This document shows positions 24,472 through 33,813 of a stretch of 64,000 nt of DNA, piece after piece (position 1 is the stretch's first letter; each line of letters begins with the position of its first letter). Made by a program: the position numbers and the translations under genes. Below the pieces are notes generated by a model. The model saw nothing but the letters and a program-made list of their open reading frames with translations, was not told the origin of the DNA and did no database searches. This DNA comes from Marinimicrobium locisalis (GTDB lineage Bacteria > Pseudomonadota > Gammaproteobacteria > Pseudomonadales > Cellvibrionaceae). The stretch covers positions 62,001-126,000 of the forward strand of contig NZ_JBDLLG010000003.1 of NCBI RefSeq assembly GCF_039822625.1. Direction: 5' to 3'.

Positions 24472-26514
24472 ATGGAATACGATAATGTCACATTGATGGC
24501 TTATATCAGCGCTGCGGTGGTGGCCGCGCTTCTGACGCTGACGTACCTATACCAGTTTTTTAAAGAAGAAAAGAGCGCCATTTTCGCACCAGCGGCGGCG
24601 GTCCATACCATCAACCTGCTCATTATTGTGGCGACCATTCAGCAAACAGCGGCCGCCGAATGGGCTTTCTTCTTTGAATGTCTGCATTTCAATGCCTGGA
24701 CGCTGTCGGTCTACCTCACCCTTAAAGCCAGCGCCTCCCAACATAGCTTGCCGCAGAGCCTGAAGATCCTGTTCATCATCGGCTGGCCCATCACCCTGTT
24801 CGCACTGGTCGCCACTGTCCTGGGGCTGGAGCTGATTTTCTCCTTCGAGGCCTGGCTCACCCTGTCGCTGGCGGTAATCAGCTTGGTCAGTGTCGAGCAG
24901 CTGTTCCGCTACGCGGCGGGGAACGACCGACAGATCAAACTGCTGTGCATGAACTTGGCGGCCCTATTTCTGTTCGACATTTATTTGTTTACCCATGCGC
25001 TTATCTTCCAGCAAGTAGACCCGCTGCTGTGGCAGTCCCGTGCCGCCGTCTCGATCGCCACCTGCCTGTTTATGGCCATGGGCGGGCTGCTGTTGTTACA
25101 GCGCACCGACCGCCCGGCGAGTTTCACCCTCTCCCGACCCATCGCCTTTTATACCACCTCCCTGATCGCGGTCGGGGTGCTCATCACCATCCTGGCGCTA
25201 GGGGGCTATTATGTGCGTCTGTATGGCGGCAACTGGGGGACGGTCATTTACAGCTTGGTCCTCATTGGCGCGGTGCTGCTAATTACCACGGTATTTATCT
25301 CCACCTCCATCCGCTCTCGCCTCTCGGTCTTGGTTAACAAGCACCTTTTCCGGCACAAGTACGACTACCGCAGTGAGTGGCTGCGCTTGATTAACTACCT
25401 GGCTCAGCCGGCGGAGACCAGCGAGGCGAACGAACGGGCCTTTTTTGCTGTGGCTTCTGTCACCAAGACCCCCGGTGGGGCCATCTGGATCCGCAAACAG
25501 GGCTATTACGAGCCAGTCTATCAAAGCGGCCTTCCCAGCTACATCGACTTGCAGGAAGAGCCGGTGGACAGCGCGTTCTGCCAAACTTTTTTGCAGAACG
25601 AGTGGGTCTTCTTCCCGGACAGCGGCGACGACCGGGCCCTTAGCCAATACAACGAATACTTGCCGCCCTGGGTGCACAATATTCCGGATCTGTGGCTACT
25701 CTTTCCTTTTATTGTGGGGGAGGAGCTCGTGGGCTTCATGGCCCTCACCAAGCCCGTCGCCGACGCCTCCTTGACCTGGGAGGACCTGGACCTTCTAAAA
25801 ACCATGGGCCGCCAACTCGCCAGTTACCTGAAGCGACATCAACAAGCCGAACAGCTGGCCGAAGGCCGGCAGTTCGACACTTACAACAAGCTCGTCGCCT
25901 TCATTATCCACGACCTCAACAACCTTATCGCCCAGCAGGCGCTGGTAGTGCGCAATGCCGAAAAGCACAAGGACAACCCGCAGTTTATCGACGATGCCAT
26001 TGAGACCATCAGCAACTCCGTGGACCGCATGAACAACCTGCTACGCAAGCTGAGAACCGACGGCAAGGACCTGGTCACCAACCTGTCCATTAACGACATT
26101 GTAAAGAAAGCCGTCGCTGAGTGCTGGCGACAGAAACCCATGCTGACTGCGGAAATCAGTGACGAACCTCGCTTTATTGAGGCCGACGAAGTGCGTCTTG
26201 TGATGACGTTCACTCATTTTATTAAGAACGCCCTGGAGGCCACACCTGATGAGGGCCGGGTTCATGTTACACTCCGGTGTGATCAGCGAGATGCCGTGGT
26301 GACCATTGAAGACAACGGCAGCGGCATGGACTGGGACTTTATTCACAATCGCCTGTTCAAGCCCTTTGAGACAACCAAATCCGGTAAAGGAATGGGTATT
26401 GGCGTTTATTTGTCACGCGAGTATATTAATGAACTCAATGGCACACTGAATGTCATCAGTGCCGTGGGAGAGGGGACGACCGTGACGGTCACCCTTCCCG
26501 TCAAGCCCGAATGA
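24472..26514 (+). CDS. prsK: XrtA/PEP-CTERM system histidine kinase PrsK
   Basis: A 680-residue membrane kinase. The first about 300 residues hold eight or so TM helices (MAYISAAVVAALLTLTYLY, TLFALVATVLGLELIFSF, LIAVGVLITILALGGYYV). A GAF-like domain follows (about 325-495). The phospho-acceptor helix is FIIHDLNNLIAQQALVVRNA and the HATPase has FTHFIKNALEAT, EDNGSGM and SGKGMGIGVYLSREY. The IHDLNNLIAQ form of the H-box, with this polytopic N-terminus, is typical of PrsK. The ATG at 24472 fits the first helix; the open frame extends further upstream through the amtB control region. It is paired with prsR, 53 nt downstream. Confidence 0.92.
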   Translation: MEYDNVTLMAYISAAVVAALLTLTYLYQFFKEEKSAIFAPAAAVHTINLLIIVATIQQTAAAEWAFFFECLHFNAWTLSVYLTLKASASQHSLPQSLKILFIIGWPITLFALVATVLGLELIFSFEAWLTLSLAVISLVSVEQLFRYAAGNDRQIKLLCMNLAALFLFDIYLFTHALIFQQVDPLLWQSRAAVSIATCLFMAMGGLLLLQRTDRPASFTLSRPIAFYTTSLIAVGVLITILALGGYYVRLYGGNWGTVIYSLVLIGAVLLITTVFISTSIRSRLSVLVNKHLFRHKYDYRSEWLRLINYLAQPAETSEANERAFFAVASVTKTPGGAIWIRKQGYYEPVYQSGLPSYIDLQEEPVDSAFCQTFLQNEWVFFPDSGDDRALSQYNEYLPPWVHNIPDLWLLFPFIVGEELVGFMALTKPVADASLTWEDLDLLKTMGRQLASYLKRHQQAEQLAEGRQFDTYNKLVAFIIHDLNNLIAQQALVVRNAEKHKDNPQFIDDAIETISNSVDRMNNLLRKLRTDGKDLVTNLSINDIVKKAVAECWRQKPMLTAEISDEPRFIEADEVRLVMTFTHFIKNALEATPDEGRVHVTLRCDQRDAVVTIEDNGSGMDWDFIHNRLFKPFETTKSGKGMGIGVYLSREYINELNGTLNVISAVGEGTTVTVTLPVKPE

Positions 26515-26567
26515 CCGACGGCTATCCGAGATAACACGCGGAACACGTACAGTCAGGCAGCGATACC

Positions 26568-27941
26568 ATGAGCAAAAACAACAAGCGCACTTTGTTAATT
26601 ATTGAAGATGACCGCGGCCTGCAAAGTCAGCTGCGCTGGCATTTCGACGAGTTCGAAACCGTTTTCGCTGAAAACCGGCAAGACGCCATCGCCGCGCTAC
26701 GGTTGCATGAAGCCTCGGTGATTATCCAGGATCTCGGTCTACCCCCGGACCAGGACGGCGTGGACGAAGGGTTCAAGTGCATTCAGGACATTATCCGCAT
26801 GTCCCCCTCCAGCAAAATTATCGTCATGACCGGCAAAACCGATCACGACAACGCTATTCGCGCCGTGGCAATGGGGGCTTACGACTATTACGAAAAGCCC
26901 GTGGACCCGCAAACGCTGGATTTGATCGTCCAGCGAGCATTTAATATTTTTGAGCTTGAAGAAGAAAACCGCCGTCTGGCCCGGCTGCAACAAACCCCGC
27001 TGGAAGGGCTGGTCACCAATGACCCGCAAATGCTAAAAATTTGCCGGATGCTTGAGAAAATCTCCCCAACCAATGTCACCTGCACCCTGCTGGGTGAAAG
27101 TGGCACCGGTAAAGAGATTATGGCAAAGGCGATCCACCACCTGAGCCCGCGCCGCAACAAGCGCTTTGTCGCCATCAACTGTGCCGCCGTGCCCGAAAAC
27201 CTGATCGAAAGTGAGCTTTTCGGCCACGAGAAAGGCGCCTTCACCGGCGCGGGAAAGCAAACGCTGGGAAAAGTGGAAACCGCACACGAGGGCACCCTGT
27301 TTCTGGACGAAATCGGCGATATGCCGCTCAACCTGCAGTCCAAGCTATTGCGCTTCCTGCAAGAGCGGGTGATCGAACGCGTCGGGGGACGGGAGGAGAT
27401 TCCCGTGGATGTCCGAGTCGTTTGCGCGACCAACAAGAACCTCCAGCAAATGGTCGAGGATGGAAGCTTCCGGGAAGATCTCTTCTATCGGATCTGTGAG
27501 ATGACGGTGGAAATCCCTCCGTTGCGCACTCGTCAAGGCGACAAAGTACTGCTTGCCCGCCACTTTATGCTCAAGTTCGCCAAGGAGCACGACCAGAAGG
27601 TCAAGGGCTTTACGCCCGATGCGGTCGAGTCCATCGAAAGCTACAGCTGGCCTGGCAATATTCGGGAGATGGAAAACAAGATCAAGCGCTCCGTGATCAT
27701 GGCCGATGGCAAATACATCACGCGCGACGATCTGGACTTGAAAACCGACGGCGAAGACCTATCATTGAACTTGCGCCAGGTTCGGCAAGAAGCCGAAAAA
27801 CACGCAATCCTGCGCGCGGTCGCGATGACCGACAACAATATCTCCGCCGCCGCCAAGCTGTTGGGCATCACTCGCCCCACGTTCTACGACCTGATCAAAA
27901 AACACGACATACCTCTGGGTAACCAGGCCCCGCAGTCGTAA
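26568..27941 (+). CDS. prsR: PEP-CTERM-box response regulator, sigma-54 activator PrsR
   Basis: A 457-residue NtrC-type regulator: receiver with acidic E13-D14-D15 and phospho-acceptor Asp55 (IIQDLGLPP), an AAA+ domain with Walker A GESGTGKE and the sigma-54 contact loop GAFTGA, and a Fis-like HTH at the end (NNISAAAKLLGITRPTFYDL). It should activate sigma-54 promoters when phosphorylated by PrsK. A matching promoter lies ahead of the PEP-CTERM protein gene at 58135. The gene is followed by a REP-like palindrome that closes the two-gene unit. Confidence 0.94.
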   Translation: MSKNNKRTLLIIEDDRGLQSQLRWHFDEFETVFAENRQDAIAALRLHEASVIIQDLGLPPDQDGVDEGFKCIQDIIRMSPSSKIIVMTGKTDHDNAIRAVAMGAYDYYEKPVDPQTLDLIVQRAFNIFELEEENRRLARLQQTPLEGLVTNDPQMLKICRMLEKISPTNVTCTLLGESGTGKEIMAKAIHHLSPRRNKRFVAINCAAVPENLIESELFGHEKGAFTGAGKQTLGKVETAHEGTLFLDEIGDMPLNLQSKLLRFLQERVIERVGGREEIPVDVRVVCATNKNLQQMVEDGSFREDLFYRICEMTVEIPPLRTRQGDKVLLARHFMLKFAKEHDQKVKGFTPDAVESIESYSWPGNIREMENKIKRSVIMADGKYITRDDLDLKTDGEDLSLNLRQVRQEAEKHAILRAVAMTDNNISAAAKLLGITRPTFYDLIKKHDIPLGNQAPQS

Positions 27942-27953
27942 GTAAAATTACCC

Positions 27954-27984
27954 GTAGGGCGGATAAGCCAAAGGCGTATCCGCC
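27954..27984. repeat. REP-like palindrome after prsR
   Basis: GTAGGGCGGATAAGCC followed by AAAGGCGTATCCGCC: stems GGCGGATA/TATCCGCC with an inner GCC/GGC. It begins 12 nt after the prsR stop and resembles the elements at 13609 and 13686. Confidence 0.75.
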
Positions 27985-28007
27985 GTTAATGCCGGACACG
28001 ATCCTCA

Positions 28008-28982
28008 ATGCCCTACGAACTACCGCCCCACGAATTCTTTCCCCCTCACCACCGCCGTGGCCTTTTCTACTCCGATGCCTGGCAAGAGGCCTGGCTAGCC
28101 GCCTACGGCGAGCACCCAGACATACAGATTCACCCGGAAGCCGGCGTGTACACCTACCGTCAGCGCCTCAAGCGGATACTCCCGATCCGTTCCGCCTCTC
28201 TAATTGGCGCCACCTCACCGGCGACCCGCAGCATTCGAGCGGAATACACCTGCCTCACCGAGGAAGCGCTCCATGCCTCATTAAAAGCCTCCTGGGACCA
28301 GCTGGTACTGCCCGACGTACTCGTCGGCTCTGAGGACGAAAAGCGCATACATCGGTTCGCTAAGAGCAACAATCTGACCCTCCGCCAAACCGAACCCGAA
28401 CCGGTTTACGCCGTCGACCTTCGCAACGGCACCTTTAACGATTACCTGGCGGCGCTGGGAAAAAACACCCGACTGAGACTCTACAACCGACGCAAGCGAC
28501 TGGAACAAAAGGGAAAGGTAACCATTGAGAACCTCTGGCCCGACCGGGAGCGGTTCTACAGCATTTTAAACGAATTTCATCAACAGCGATGGGGCCGGCC
28601 CTGTTATACGGGAAGAAACAAGGCGCTGATCGACGCCCTTTTGACCCGCTTTGACGACCAAAAGATGTCAGTAGATATGTCTGTCATGAACGTGGCGAGC
28701 GAACCGGCATCGGCGGTCCTGGATATTCAGACTGGCGGCCGGCTCTATAATCTGCAGTCAGGTTTTTCTACTTCCGAACACCCCGGCCTTTCGCTAGGGA
28801 CTCTGCACCTTGGTTACCAGTTGGAGGCCGCGTTCGCGACTTCCAGGGAGGTCTATGACTTCATGGCCGGAGCGGGTAAAGCCACACAGTACAAGCACCA
28901 CTTGGCAACCCATGTTGCCGCGTTTACCGCCTTCCGCCTTGTAAAAAGCCCTGTGCTCAAACTTCTATATCGCTTCAAGTAG
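28008..28982 (+). CDS. GNAT-superfamily acetyltransferase (CelD/BcsL-like)
   Basis: A 324-residue protein with the double-GNAT layout of the CelD/BcsL-like acyltransferases found in many polysaccharide loci. Segments such as LGKNTRLRLYNRRKRLEQKG, FHQQRWGRP and YDFMAGAGKATQYKHHLA fit the C-terminal GNAT domain of this family, which ends with a conserved phenylalanine-aspartate block followed by a positively charged YKxxL. It probably transfers an acyl group to a sugar or lipid during polymer synthesis (inference). It follows prsR after a palindrome, and its last 8 nt overlap the end of the convergent glycosyltransferase gene. Confidence 0.75.
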   Translation: MPYELPPHEFFPPHHRRGLFYSDAWQEAWLAAYGEHPDIQIHPEAGVYTYRQRLKRILPIRSASLIGATSPATRSIRAEYTCLTEEALHASLKASWDQLVLPDVLVGSEDEKRIHRFAKSNNLTLRQTEPEPVYAVDLRNGTFNDYLAALGKNTRLRLYNRRKRLEQKGKVTIENLWPDRERFYSILNEFHQQRWGRPCYTGRNKALIDALLTRFDDQKMSVDMSVMNVASEPASAVLDIQTGGRLYNLQSGFSTSEHPGLSLGTLHLGYQLEAAFATSREVYDFMAGAGKATQYKHHLATHVAAFTAFRLVKSPVLKLLYRFK

Positions 28983-29973
28983 GCTCCGCCGTGCTAGCGG
29001 ACGGTTCACAGCCATTTTGAATGAACGCTTCAAGCGTATTCATTGCCTGGTTCATCTCCCCTTCTCTTTGCCGCTTCAAGCGCCGCATACGCTTTCTAAG
29101 ATCGCCACCGCACTCCAACGCCCTGTGAACCCCGCTCCGTATACTGCCACTATCATTATCGACGTATACCGCCGCATCCCTGAAGTACGCCCTGAGCGCC
29201 CGGGAGTCCGTGGTCACAAAGGGGGTTTCAACCGCTATGGCTTCATACCCGGAAGACTGTAGGCACCCCTCTTCGGTTGTACAGGAGACCAGGCAGCCGG
29301 CATCGCCAATGAGCTGATTGTACTCACCTTCTGAAACAAATCCCGTCAAGAGAACCCGAGGTAGAGGCTCTACGCGCTCGCGCACTGATGGGGCGGCGCG
29401 TCCGGTAATATAAACGTTTCTATCTCTACTTAGGGCCTCCGCTGCGTCCAGGATCTCCGAAACGGGTTCATCATCGTCAAAGGAGCAGACAAATACGACT
29501 GAGTGACCGCGACCCTTGATCTTTCCCTGCGGAGCCATGGGCGGGATTGGATCGGGGATTACTTGTATTCGGTCGGTATACTTAAGTGCATCGGCTTTTT
29601 GCCCTTCGTTCGCAATTAGACAAAGGTCCACGCACTCAAAACTCTTCTTTTTTAGGTACGCAAACACCCTTTTTCCTCGACCACTCAAACCTCTTCTAAG
29701 AGCTTTGGTATGGCAATCCGAAATAACCCGCACCTCTGATCGAACGAGGGTTTTATAGAGATAAACGGCAACCAGCAGAAGGTACGAGTACTGTATAATG
29801 ATCACTTCTGGCTTTCGTTTGATCAGTACCGACAATGTCCATAGGAAGCTCGCCAAATGGCGGGTGAGCAGCCCGCCTTCTCTCTGTAACGCAACCAGAG
29901 GGACGTTCAAACGACCGGACAAACTCTTTGTCCGACGGGAAAGGTGCCAACTTAGCCAAATGGTATCGCTCAT
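28975..29973 (-). CDS. glycosyltransferase-like protein (group 1 type)
   Basis: A 332-residue protein with the two-Rossmann layout of GT-B enzymes: RKPEVIIIQYSYLLLVAVYL and DCHTKALRRG in the first half, then VIPDPIPP, VVFVCSFDDDEPVSEILDAA and GFVSEGEYNQLIGDAGCLVS in the second. The usual E-x7-E is weak (SSGYEAIAVETPFVTT). It is clearly related to the gene at 44312, which has the same length. The gene follows the beta-propeller-like gene at a 1-nt distance, so the two are cotranscribed. Donor and acceptor unknown. Confidence 0.78.
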   Translation of the reverse strand: MSDTIWLSWHLSRRTKSLSGRLNVPLVALQREGGLLTRHLASFLWTLSVLIKRKPEVIIIQYSYLLLVAVYLYKTLVRSEVRVISDCHTKALRRGLSGRGKRVFAYLKKKSFECVDLCLIANEGQKADALKYTDRIQVIPDPIPPMAPQGKIKGRGHSVVFVCSFDDDEPVSEILDAAEALSRDRNVYITGRAAPSVRERVEPLPRVLLTGFVSEGEYNQLIGDAGCLVSCTTEEGCLQSSGYEAIAVETPFVTTDSRALRAYFRDAAVYVDNDSGSIRSGVHRALECGGDLRKRMRRLKRQREGEMNQAMNTLEAFIQNGCEPSASTAEPT

Positions 29974-29974
29974 G

Positions 29975-31210
29975 TTATTGGACCCGAATCGTACAGTGAG
30001 ACCTCACGCCCGTGTGCGCAGAATCAAATGAAATGTACTGTCCACTTCTGTCCCAACGCGGGTGAAAATCACACCTAACCGCATCCCGGAACCGAAAGGG
30101 AATCTTTAAACTCAACAGAAGCTCGCACGCCGAGCGCTCCAGGTCCATTACGTATAGCTTTTGCATCCTGAAACGGTCGGGGTAGGTATCGGTTACCGCT
30201 CGGGGAGACTGGGCCAGAACCTGAGGGTGGCCGTCACATCCCAGCCCCTCAAAGGCCATAGGCCTCGCATTATCCAAAAGGCAGTCGACCAGGAAATACC
30301 CCCGCACCCCCTCGGTATTCTCCGCATAGAGAAACGCGTAGCGGTCGGTATGCCAAGAGGCGTGGGAAACGAATTCTCCCAAAGGAAGCACATGGGCCCT
30401 CCCGGCCTCAAAATCGTAAATCACAACTTGAGTGCCCAAGTCCGAAGTGTTGCTCTTCCAGCGGTGAAAGAACATAAGGAACTTTCCGGACGGCGAGTAC
30501 AGACAGTGCGAAAAGAAGTGAAAAGCCTCAGCGGGTAACTTTCTCGGAGATAGCTTCAACACGTCGCCAATAGTGACAAGCGTGTCAATTTCACCAGTAG
30601 CGCAGTCAATGTGCAAAAGGCGATCACCCAGGTTCTTTCGGCGCCCAGGGGTGGCTCGGTAGGCATAACCATACCCGTGAAGCCCCTCGGAAAGACTGTC
30701 GAAACAGAAACTGACAAAGCTAGACCCGTCCGGCGCAGCGGCCGATACCGGGGTTGCAAACTCACCGACACCTTCGCCACTCACATCCAGTACTCTGGCG
30801 CAATGCCTCCCTTCTTTCCAATCGTTAAGGATTAGGCGGTGCCCTCCTCCCAACCACTGCAGCATTGCTCCTTGCTGCCAGTTCCATACATTCGTCTCTG
30901 TTATCTTTCTGTATGACTGGTGGTTCTCGCCAAAGAAAACGCCCACTTCAATTTTCTGGCCTTTCTCGGGGAGCCTGTCGTCGGGGGTTTGAAATCTATG
31001 AGTTAATAAATATTTATTGTCTTTGGACCACGGGCACAAGTTATGGAAGCCGTAAAAACAGTTTGGCCTAACCACAACATTCTCTTCATTAATATTCGTG
31101 GTGGGAACGATGGATAGGCTCGCCTGATAAATTTTCTTTAAGGTATTTCTTAATGCCGGCTTGCCCTCCAAAGACTGGTGGATAATCCTTTCTAGCTTAT
31201 TCACGGCCAC
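29975..31210 (-). CDS. beta-propeller-like protein of the polysaccharide locus, function unknown
   Basis: A 411-residue protein without signal peptide. Repeated short blocks of the type SPSGKFLMFFHRW, PDGSSFVSFCFDSL, HTDRYAFLYAEN and WDRSGQYISFDSAHTG resemble the blades of TolB/oligogalacturonate-lyase-like propellers. No catalytic motif can be assigned. Its stop is separated from the glycosyltransferase start by one nucleotide. It could be an intracellular polymer-trimming enzyme or a scaffold for the glycosyltransferase; both are guesses. Confidence 0.6.
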   Translation of the reverse strand: MAVNKLERIIHQSLEGKPALRNTLKKIYQASLSIVPTTNINEENVVVRPNCFYGFHNLCPWSKDNKYLLTHRFQTPDDRLPEKGQKIEVGVFFGENHQSYRKITETNVWNWQQGAMLQWLGGGHRLILNDWKEGRHCARVLDVSGEGVGEFATPVSAAAPDGSSFVSFCFDSLSEGLHGYGYAYRATPGRRKNLGDRLLHIDCATGEIDTLVTIGDVLKLSPRKLPAEAFHFFSHCLYSPSGKFLMFFHRWKSNTSDLGTQVVIYDFEAGRAHVLPLGEFVSHASWHTDRYAFLYAENTEGVRGYFLVDCLLDNARPMAFEGLGCDGHPQVLAQSPRAVTDTYPDRFRMQKLYVMDLERSACELLLSLKIPFRFRDAVRCDFHPRWDRSGQYISFDSAHTGVRSHCTIRVQ

Positions 31211-31354
31211 GCCCCTATTTATCGGGATGTTATATTAATCCTTATCGTCATCGCTAAAACTAATAACCAATTCAAACGACGTTTCAATCGGCGATTTCAG
31301 TCGACTTAGCTTGACAATAACACACCATGGCGCGGATATCGAAAAGCACCCGCC

Positions 31355-32767
31355 TCAAGGGATATTTTTCACGATCGGCGGGCCTACTATGGTCGTTGTC
31401 CAAACCGGCAACCGCCTCCACGTGGCGATCAAGGCTTTATACTTAGGGTTGTCCGGATTCAAGGAGGGACGCTCTCCCCCCTCTGGTAGAACGTAATACC
31501 AGTAATGGGTATAAGGCTTTGCGCCCCACTGCTTTTTAAAGCGGTAGGTTCCGGCATCTACCGTGGAACGGCCAAAGTCAAAGAATTCATAGCCTTGACG
31601 CACGGCGTAATCCAGGATCTGGCGGTACATCCACATATTGGCATCCATGGCGTTTGCGGAACGGACCGTTGAAGCCCAGGGAATTTCCAACATACCGTTG
31701 TGGCCCAGAAGGAACCCTGCGGAAACCGCTCTCCCCTTAACGTAAACGACAACCAGCGTGGCTTTCACCTCCGGGTGGGCGATAATGGTACGAAACCAGG
31801 CTTTGCTGTACACCGGGGTTCCTAGATCACGCATGTTGATCGCGAATACGCGGTAGAAATCCTCCAGAAGTTCCACACCACCGAAGCGTACCTCCGGGCT
31901 GAAATTACCTGCTTTCTTACATTGTGCACGAACCTTTGCGCCCAGCTGTGCCTCTAGTGCCTGCTCTGTCTCCGGTAGTGGTAGGATCATTGACACCTTT
32001 CGGCTAGTGGCGGGCAGGCCCAAGCCCTTCTGGGTAGTTCGCACCTCGACGTGTTGCCAACCTTCCCGTTCACAAACTGCTTGCAGGTGCTGAAAGATTT
32101 CCTCGGCGACGTTTCGGTACTCGGTTAGCAAGCCCCCATAGTTAAAGAACGGGACTGATACCGCAAAACGTCCAAACAACCGGCTATCAAATATCGTTAG
32201 GGGCACACCGCCCAGGATCTCTTCGTTCTCAGAGACCGCCGCCCAAACACGCGTCGGGTGGGAGAAGGCCTGTTCTATAATACCCGCCCACTGCGGAAGG
32301 CAATAACTGGGTACCGCTTTCAGGTTTCGCACGTAGCTTGCCCAGAGCGGGTACTCAGCGTCGGTTAGCTCCCGAACCTGAAAGTTCTGCGATGTAGTCG
32401 CCTCGGGAATGGAAAATAAAGGAGGCTCGGCCGGTTTAGGGGCTTCCAATTCATTCAGGGCGGCCCTAAGTGCCTGCTCGCGCTGTTTAAGCTGCTCTTC
32501 GGTTTGCTTGAACGCCCGTGATACCGCTTGCATTTTATCAACCAGCGCCCGATGCTCGTCAGACCCTTTCTCTACAGCCTTGAACTCTTTGGCGACGGCG
32601 GCCTTGTTTGACTTTTCTTGTTTAAGCTCCGCCTTGGCCGCCCGCACGGCCTCCGCTTGCTGCAGCAGAGCGCGCGCCCGAGCACTGTTCGGGTCAACCC
32701 CATGCTCCAGAAGACTGTTTTCAGGATTTTTTGAAAAGGCTTTGATGTCCAGTGTCACTTTACTCAA
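31355..32767 (-). CDS. FemAB-like XrtA/PEP-CTERM-associated protein with N-terminal SerRS-like arm
   Basis: A 470-residue protein. From about residue 125 to the end it is a FemAB/GNAT double-domain protein: NFQVRELTDAEYPLWASYV, PFFNYGGLLTEYRNVAEEI, FYRVFAINMRDLGTPVYSKA and FFDFGRSTVDAGTYRFKKQW are the segments of the XrtA-associated FemAB family. The first 110 residues are unusual: VTLDIKAFSKNPENSLLEHG followed by long heptad-rich helices (AVRAAKAELKQEKSNKAAVA) and a closing helix, matching the two-helix tRNA-binding arm of seryl-tRNA synthetase. Since Fem enzymes use aminoacyl-tRNA, the fusion suggests a tRNA-dependent aminoacyl transfer to polymer or lipid (inference). Confidence 0.8.
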   Translation of the reverse strand: MSKVTLDIKAFSKNPENSLLEHGVDPNSARARALLQQAEAVRAAKAELKQEKSNKAAVAKEFKAVEKGSDEHRALVDKMQAVSRAFKQTEEQLKQREQALRAALNELEAPKPAEPPLFSIPEATTSQNFQVRELTDAEYPLWASYVRNLKAVPSYCLPQWAGIIEQAFSHPTRVWAAVSENEEILGGVPLTIFDSRLFGRFAVSVPFFNYGGLLTEYRNVAEEIFQHLQAVCEREGWQHVEVRTTQKGLGLPATSRKVSMILPLPETEQALEAQLGAKVRAQCKKAGNFSPEVRFGGVELLEDFYRVFAINMRDLGTPVYSKAWFRTIIAHPEVKATLVVVYVKGRAVSAGFLLGHNGMLEIPWASTVRSANAMDANMWMYRQILDYAVRQGYEFFDFGRSTVDAGTYRFKKQWGAKPYTHYWYYVLPEGGERPSLNPDNPKYKALIATWRRLPVWTTTIVGPPIVKNIP

Positions 32768-32790
32768 GGTTCCACCTTCGGCCTGACTAT

Positions 32791-33813
32791 TTATAGGGGG
32801 AGTTTGCTGCGCAGCGCCTCCACCCAGGAGGCGTAACGGGCAAACTGAGAGACGGTATCGGGAAAGCCAATTCGGGAGATCCGATAAGGGTTACGACGAA
32901 CATCCCGAAAATAGGCTATGCGGGAAAGCGTCGTTACACCGGCTTGGTAACCGGCGGACCTTACCAGAGACTCGTGGGTGGTGGAGAAGTCTCTGGCCGT
33001 GCCGGAGGGGTAACAGAACGTCTTCGACGGCGCCGTAAGCTCCGAGCTCAGGCGCTCCCAGGAATACCGGAGCTCTGCCCCCACCCGCTCCGGCTCGAGA
33101 GCGGTGAGCAAATGATGGGACCGGTTATGGGAACCGACGGTCAACCCTTTTTTCTCCCACTCACGCAACATCGGCCAAGTGGCCGGCCGATACCCCTCCG
33201 GTGCCCGACTGGGAATATCGACCTCACAGGCGCTGGCAATGTAGCGGATGAAGTCACTCAATTGGGGCGCGCTGAGCGTTTTCGCGTGATGCACCACGGC
33301 GCGGCGACAGAAGATACGATCTGATCTTCCCGATAAACCGAACTCCCGAGGTCGCTGTCCCAATGTTAGCCTCAACGATGGCGCTTCACAGCATTTAACC
33401 GCATAGGCCAGCTGGGCATCCCAGGGCCAATCCTGATCGTCCGCAAAGTCCGAAATGACGAATAGCGTGGGCTTGGCGTCATACTCCAATAGGATAGGCA
33501 CCAGCCGGGTCAGTTGGTCAGCATAGCCATCGTCCAATGTAAGGCAAAGCATCGGATTTGAAGCATCCGCTCCAGAGGTGGCACGGCGAACCAACTCATC
33601 AATTGAAACAAACTCATACCCGCTATTGCGAGCATACTCCAGGCACTCCCGCAAAAGCGCCTCGGAGACGCCATTAAACATCCGGTCCTCGGGGCGGGGA
33701 CGGTGAAGGGTGAACACCGCCGCGTAGGGGCCGGCCGCCGCCGTGAGGCAGCGCCGTAGCCTGCGACTTTCAATCGCCTTGCGCAATAAAGGACTCATCC
33801 CGTCACTCATCAT
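32791..33813 (-). CDS. polysaccharide deacetylase family protein
   Basis: A 340-residue NodB-homology protein. Motif 1 is LTLDDGYADQ (metal-binding Asp pair). Motif 2 is GSHNRSHHLLT with the two histidines, and a later FCYPSGTARDF is motif 3. It should remove N- or O-acetyl groups from a polysaccharide or its lipid-linked precursor. No signal peptide is seen, so it may work in the cytoplasm. Two ATG codons overlap (33813 and 33810); either fits. It begins immediately after the TAA of a second deacetylase gene. Confidence 0.82.
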   Translation of the reverse strand: MMSDGMSPLLRKAIESRRLRRCLTAAAGPYAAVFTLHRPRPEDRMFNGVSEALLRECLEYARNSGYEFVSIDELVRRATSGADASNPMLCLTLDDGYADQLTRLVPILLEYDAKPTLFVISDFADDQDWPWDAQLAYAVKCCEAPSLRLTLGQRPREFGLSGRSDRIFCRRAVVHHAKTLSAPQLSDFIRYIASACEVDIPSRAPEGYRPATWPMLREWEKKGLTVGSHNRSHHLLTALEPERVGAELRYSWERLSSELTAPSKTFCYPSGTARDFSTTHESLVRSAGYQAGVTTLSRIAYFRDVRRNPYRISRIGFPDTVSQFARYASWVEALRSKLPL

